This document shows positions 62,446-64,000 of a stretch of 64,000 nucleotides of DNA, in pieces. A program made the translations under genes and the position numbers. The notes under the pieces were generated by a model. The model ran no database searches. It was not told where the DNA came from and saw only the letters and a program-made list of their open reading frames with translations. The DNA comes from Gammaproteobacteria bacterium (lineage in GTDB: Bacteria; Pseudomonadota; Gammaproteobacteria; Xanthomonadales; Rhodanobacteraceae). Numbering within the stretch: position 1 is the first letter of the stretch; each line of letters starts with the position of its first letter. Location of the stretch: positions 56,826 to 120,825 of the forward strand of contig JAJPJT010000005.1 in NCBI GenBank assembly GCA_021324095.1. The letters are read 5' to 3'.

Positions 62446-62673
62446 ACGGCAAAGCTCCCGTCGGACCTCTCTGGTCGCGAAGTTCGCACTGCGCTGGAAA
62501 GGTTCGGCTTCGTGTTCCGCCGGCAGTCCGGAAGTCACATGATTCTGCGCAGGGACAACCCTTACGCCAGGGTGATTGTTCCCGACCACAAGCAGGTCAG
62601 AGTTGGAACGCTGAGGCGGATCATCGCCGACGCCGGACTCAGCATCGAGCAATTCCTGCAACTGTTCCGTTGA
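62446..62673 (+). CDS. hicA: HicA-family toxin without a normal start codon
   Basis: The frame reads KLPSDLSGREVRTALERFGF, then VFRRQSGSHMILRRDNPYAR and VIVPDHKQVRVGTLRRIIAD, ending EQFLQLFR, which is a complete HicA mRNA interferase (double-stranded-RNA-binding-like fold, His in GSHMIL). No ATG, GTG or TTG lies in front: the residue where Met is expected is ACG (62446-62448: ACG GCA AAG CTC CCG). Either a weak ACG or CTG (62431) start is used through coupling to hicB, or the start was lost by an ATG-to-ACG change and the toxin is silent. Confidence 0.8.
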   Translation, partial: TAKLPSDLSGREVRTALERFGFVFRRQSGSHMILRRDNPYARVIVPDHKQVRVGTLRRIIADAGLSIEQFLQLFR

Positions 62674-62720
62674 AGCCGCTCGCCAGCACCCGGTGCGCCA
62701 GCGAGGTGCACGTGTTTCCT

Positions 62721-64000
62721 TTATTGCAAGAGGCCCGCGTCACGCAAACGCTTGCGCAAGTGATCCAGCTTGTCGCCGTATTGCGCTGCACGCGCGGTGT
62801 CCCGGCGCAGCGGCTGCCTCACCTGCGCGGCGCTCGGCGCACTCAACACCGTACGTTCGGTGCGATGGAACTCTAGGCAAGCGGGATCGAACGGCAGGCC
62901 GCAGAAGTCCAGCAACCGGCGAATCGCCGGTTCCGGTTCGGCAACCAGCGTTTCGTATTCAAGGTCGAATACGCGATCGGGGAATTTCTCGATCCAGAAC
63001 CGCGTCAGGCGCATGAAGTCGATGCAGTAATCCGCCATCTCGTCGAGATCGTAGGCGAAGCCCGCGTCGCCCGTAAACCACTGCCGATAGCAGGCAAGGC
63101 AGGTTTCCAGCGGATCGCGCCGCACGATGATCACCCGCGCTGCGGGCAGCATAGCCAGCGCGGCGCCGACCAGGTACCAGGTGATCAGGTTCTTGTCGGT
63201 GAAGCGAGGTTTTTGTTCTCGCCAGCGCGCAGTCCGCACCATGTATTCCTCGCCGAGGCGCTGCCAATCCCCGGCTGTCGCCATCGGCACCCACAGCGGA
63301 AATGCGTCGTGGCGCCGATGTGTTTCGGCGTCGATCACGTTCCTGAAGTCCTTGATTTCGTTGGCGCCCTCGACTTCCGAATGCGAAGCAAGGATGTGCT
63401 CGACCAGCGAAGAACCAGAACGCGGAATGCTGACGATCAGGATCGCTTCGCGTCCCAGGTCCGGGTCGATCGGGTGCGGCGGCGTCCAGGTTTTGGACAC
63501 GCGCAGGATCGCTTCGACGCGCCGGTGTTCGCCCGCCGCATCCCATTTAACCCGCCGGCGCATGGAAGCATTCGCCACACGGAACGTCTCGAACGCCCGC
63601 GCATAGTCCCCTTGATCTTCCTGTGCCTTGGCAAGCGCAAAACCCAGCAAGTCATGCGCCTCGGTCGCCGGCGTCGCGCGCGCGAGCGCCTTCTCGATCC
63701 GCGCCACATCGTCGGCATCGAACCGCAGCGTGTTGAGGTTCGATAATCCGAACCACGCCCGGGCGTTCCCGGGCTCCCGCCGGATCACTTCGCGGAATTC
63801 CCGCACTGCATTGTCGACCTGCCCCAGGCTCGCCTTGGCGCGAGCCAGCGAAAGCCGCGCGGAGATGTGTGCCGGATCGAGGCTGACCGCCTTCCTCAGC
63901 GTCTCGATCGCCTCACGCGTTTTCGCATCCTGCTTCAGCGCCTCTCCAAGATTGAACCAGGCGGAAGCGGCATCCGGAGCCAACTCGCAAGCCTTGCGCA
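62721..64000 (-). CDS. TPR-repeat sulfotransferase family protein (5' end beyond window)
   Basis: At least 425 residues; the frame runs off the right edge with TPR-like text (LAPDAASAWFNLGEALKQDA, AHISARLSLARAKASLGQVD). The sulfotransferase part shows ILIVSIPRSGSSLVEHILAS (5'-PSB) and ARVIIVRRDPLETCLACYRQ (3'-PB). A second member of the family of the gene at 60171, from which it is separated by the toxin-antitoxin remnants. The real start lies outside the window. Confidence 0.88.
   Translation of the reverse strand, partial: RKACELAPDAASAWFNLGEALKQDAKTREAIETLRKAVSLDPAHISARLSLARAKASLGQVDNAVREFREVIRREPGNARAWFGLSNLNTLRFDADDVARIEKALARATPATEAHDLLGFALAKAQEDQGDYARAFETFRVANASMRRRVKWDAAGEHRRVEAILRVSKTWTPPHPIDPDLGREAILIVSIPRSGSSLVEHILASHSEVEGANEIKDFRNVIDAETHRRHDAFPLWVPMATAGDWQRLGEEYMVRTARWREQKPRFTDKNLITWYLVGAALAMLPAARVIIVRRDPLETCLACYRQWFTGDAGFAYDLDEMADYCIDFMRLTRFWIEKFPDRVFDLEYETLVAEPEPAIRRLLDFCGLPFDPACLEFHRTERTVLSAPSAAQVRQPLRRDTARAAQYGDKLDHLRKRLRDAGLLQ

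Overview
The window is high-GC DNA that reads as a chromosomal segment of a gammaproteobacterium of the Xanthomonadales, most likely Rhodanobacteraceae or close. This is inferred from gene content: a Kdo kinase, WaaC, an Oar-like TonB receptor beside TPR-sulfotransferases, a dnaX-ybaB-recR block, and intergenic GC-rich repeats of a kind common in that order. No species call is possible from this alone.

Layout. 1-5.7 kb (+): a small membrane protein, the Maf/YceF pyrophosphatase, a MoxR / DUF58 / TgpA-transglutaminase operon, and an Slp-type lipoprotein. 5.7-9.2 kb (-): dnaX, ybaB, recR, an acetyltransferase and a HIT hydrolase. 9.3-10.1 kb: a rearranged tRNA-Ser(GGA) locus with partial tRNA copies and an ~80-nt structured insert, followed by the SRP RNA gene. 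10.1-14.2 kb (-): kdkA, a metallo-hydrolase and moaACDE (molybdopterin synthesis), divergent from waaC. 15.4-20.2 kb: DUF6165, a PfpI-like protein, and an exported amidase behind a gamma-glutamyltransferase. 20.4-28.3 kb: a tRNA-Ser(CGA) locus with the same insert, then an accessory island holding a HTH gene, a DUF4143 ATPase and a type III restriction-modification system whose mod gene is frameshifted. 28.3-34.5 kb: a putative zinc peptidase, then the leuACDB operon behind a classical leader-peptide attenuator. 34.5-38.9 kb: a stress-flavoured, partly decayed stretch (zinc-less DksA-like protein, small membrane proteins, CsbD- and DUF883-like proteins, an AraC-regulator remnant, a perfect sigma-54 promoter). 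38.9-43.9 kb: mltD, greB, rimO, a dienelactone hydrolase and a HIT protein. 43.9-48.9 kb: a complete 5-oxoproline cluster (pxpB, pxpC, pxpA, DUF969/DUF979 putative transporter, pyroglutamyl peptidase). 48.9-56.5 kb: dcd, mrp, DUF2147, penicillin acylase family, an Old Yellow Enzyme and an acetyltransferase. 56.7-64 kb: a large TonB-dependent receptor, two TPR-sulfotransferases and, between them, remnants of two toxin-antitoxin modules.

Genes that work together: leuA/C/D/B form one coupled operon with 4-base overlaps. moaA/C/D/E build the molybdopterin dithiolene. The pcp-pxp-DUF969/979 group can release, import and open 5-oxoproline to glutamate, and the distant gamma-glutamyltransferase may feed the same pool. 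The TonB receptor with its sulfotransferase neighbours may be one envelope system (inference).

The most unusual signal is a family of ~80-nt hairpin-rich elements (9395-9473, 9584-9663, 9845-9926, 20461-20540). Each sits inside a tRNA-Ser gene copy, just after TCGA and before AT, in the T-loop or D-loop. In both tRNA-Ser loci an intact tRNA lies downstream of the interrupted copy. Stems are maintained by paired base changes between copies.
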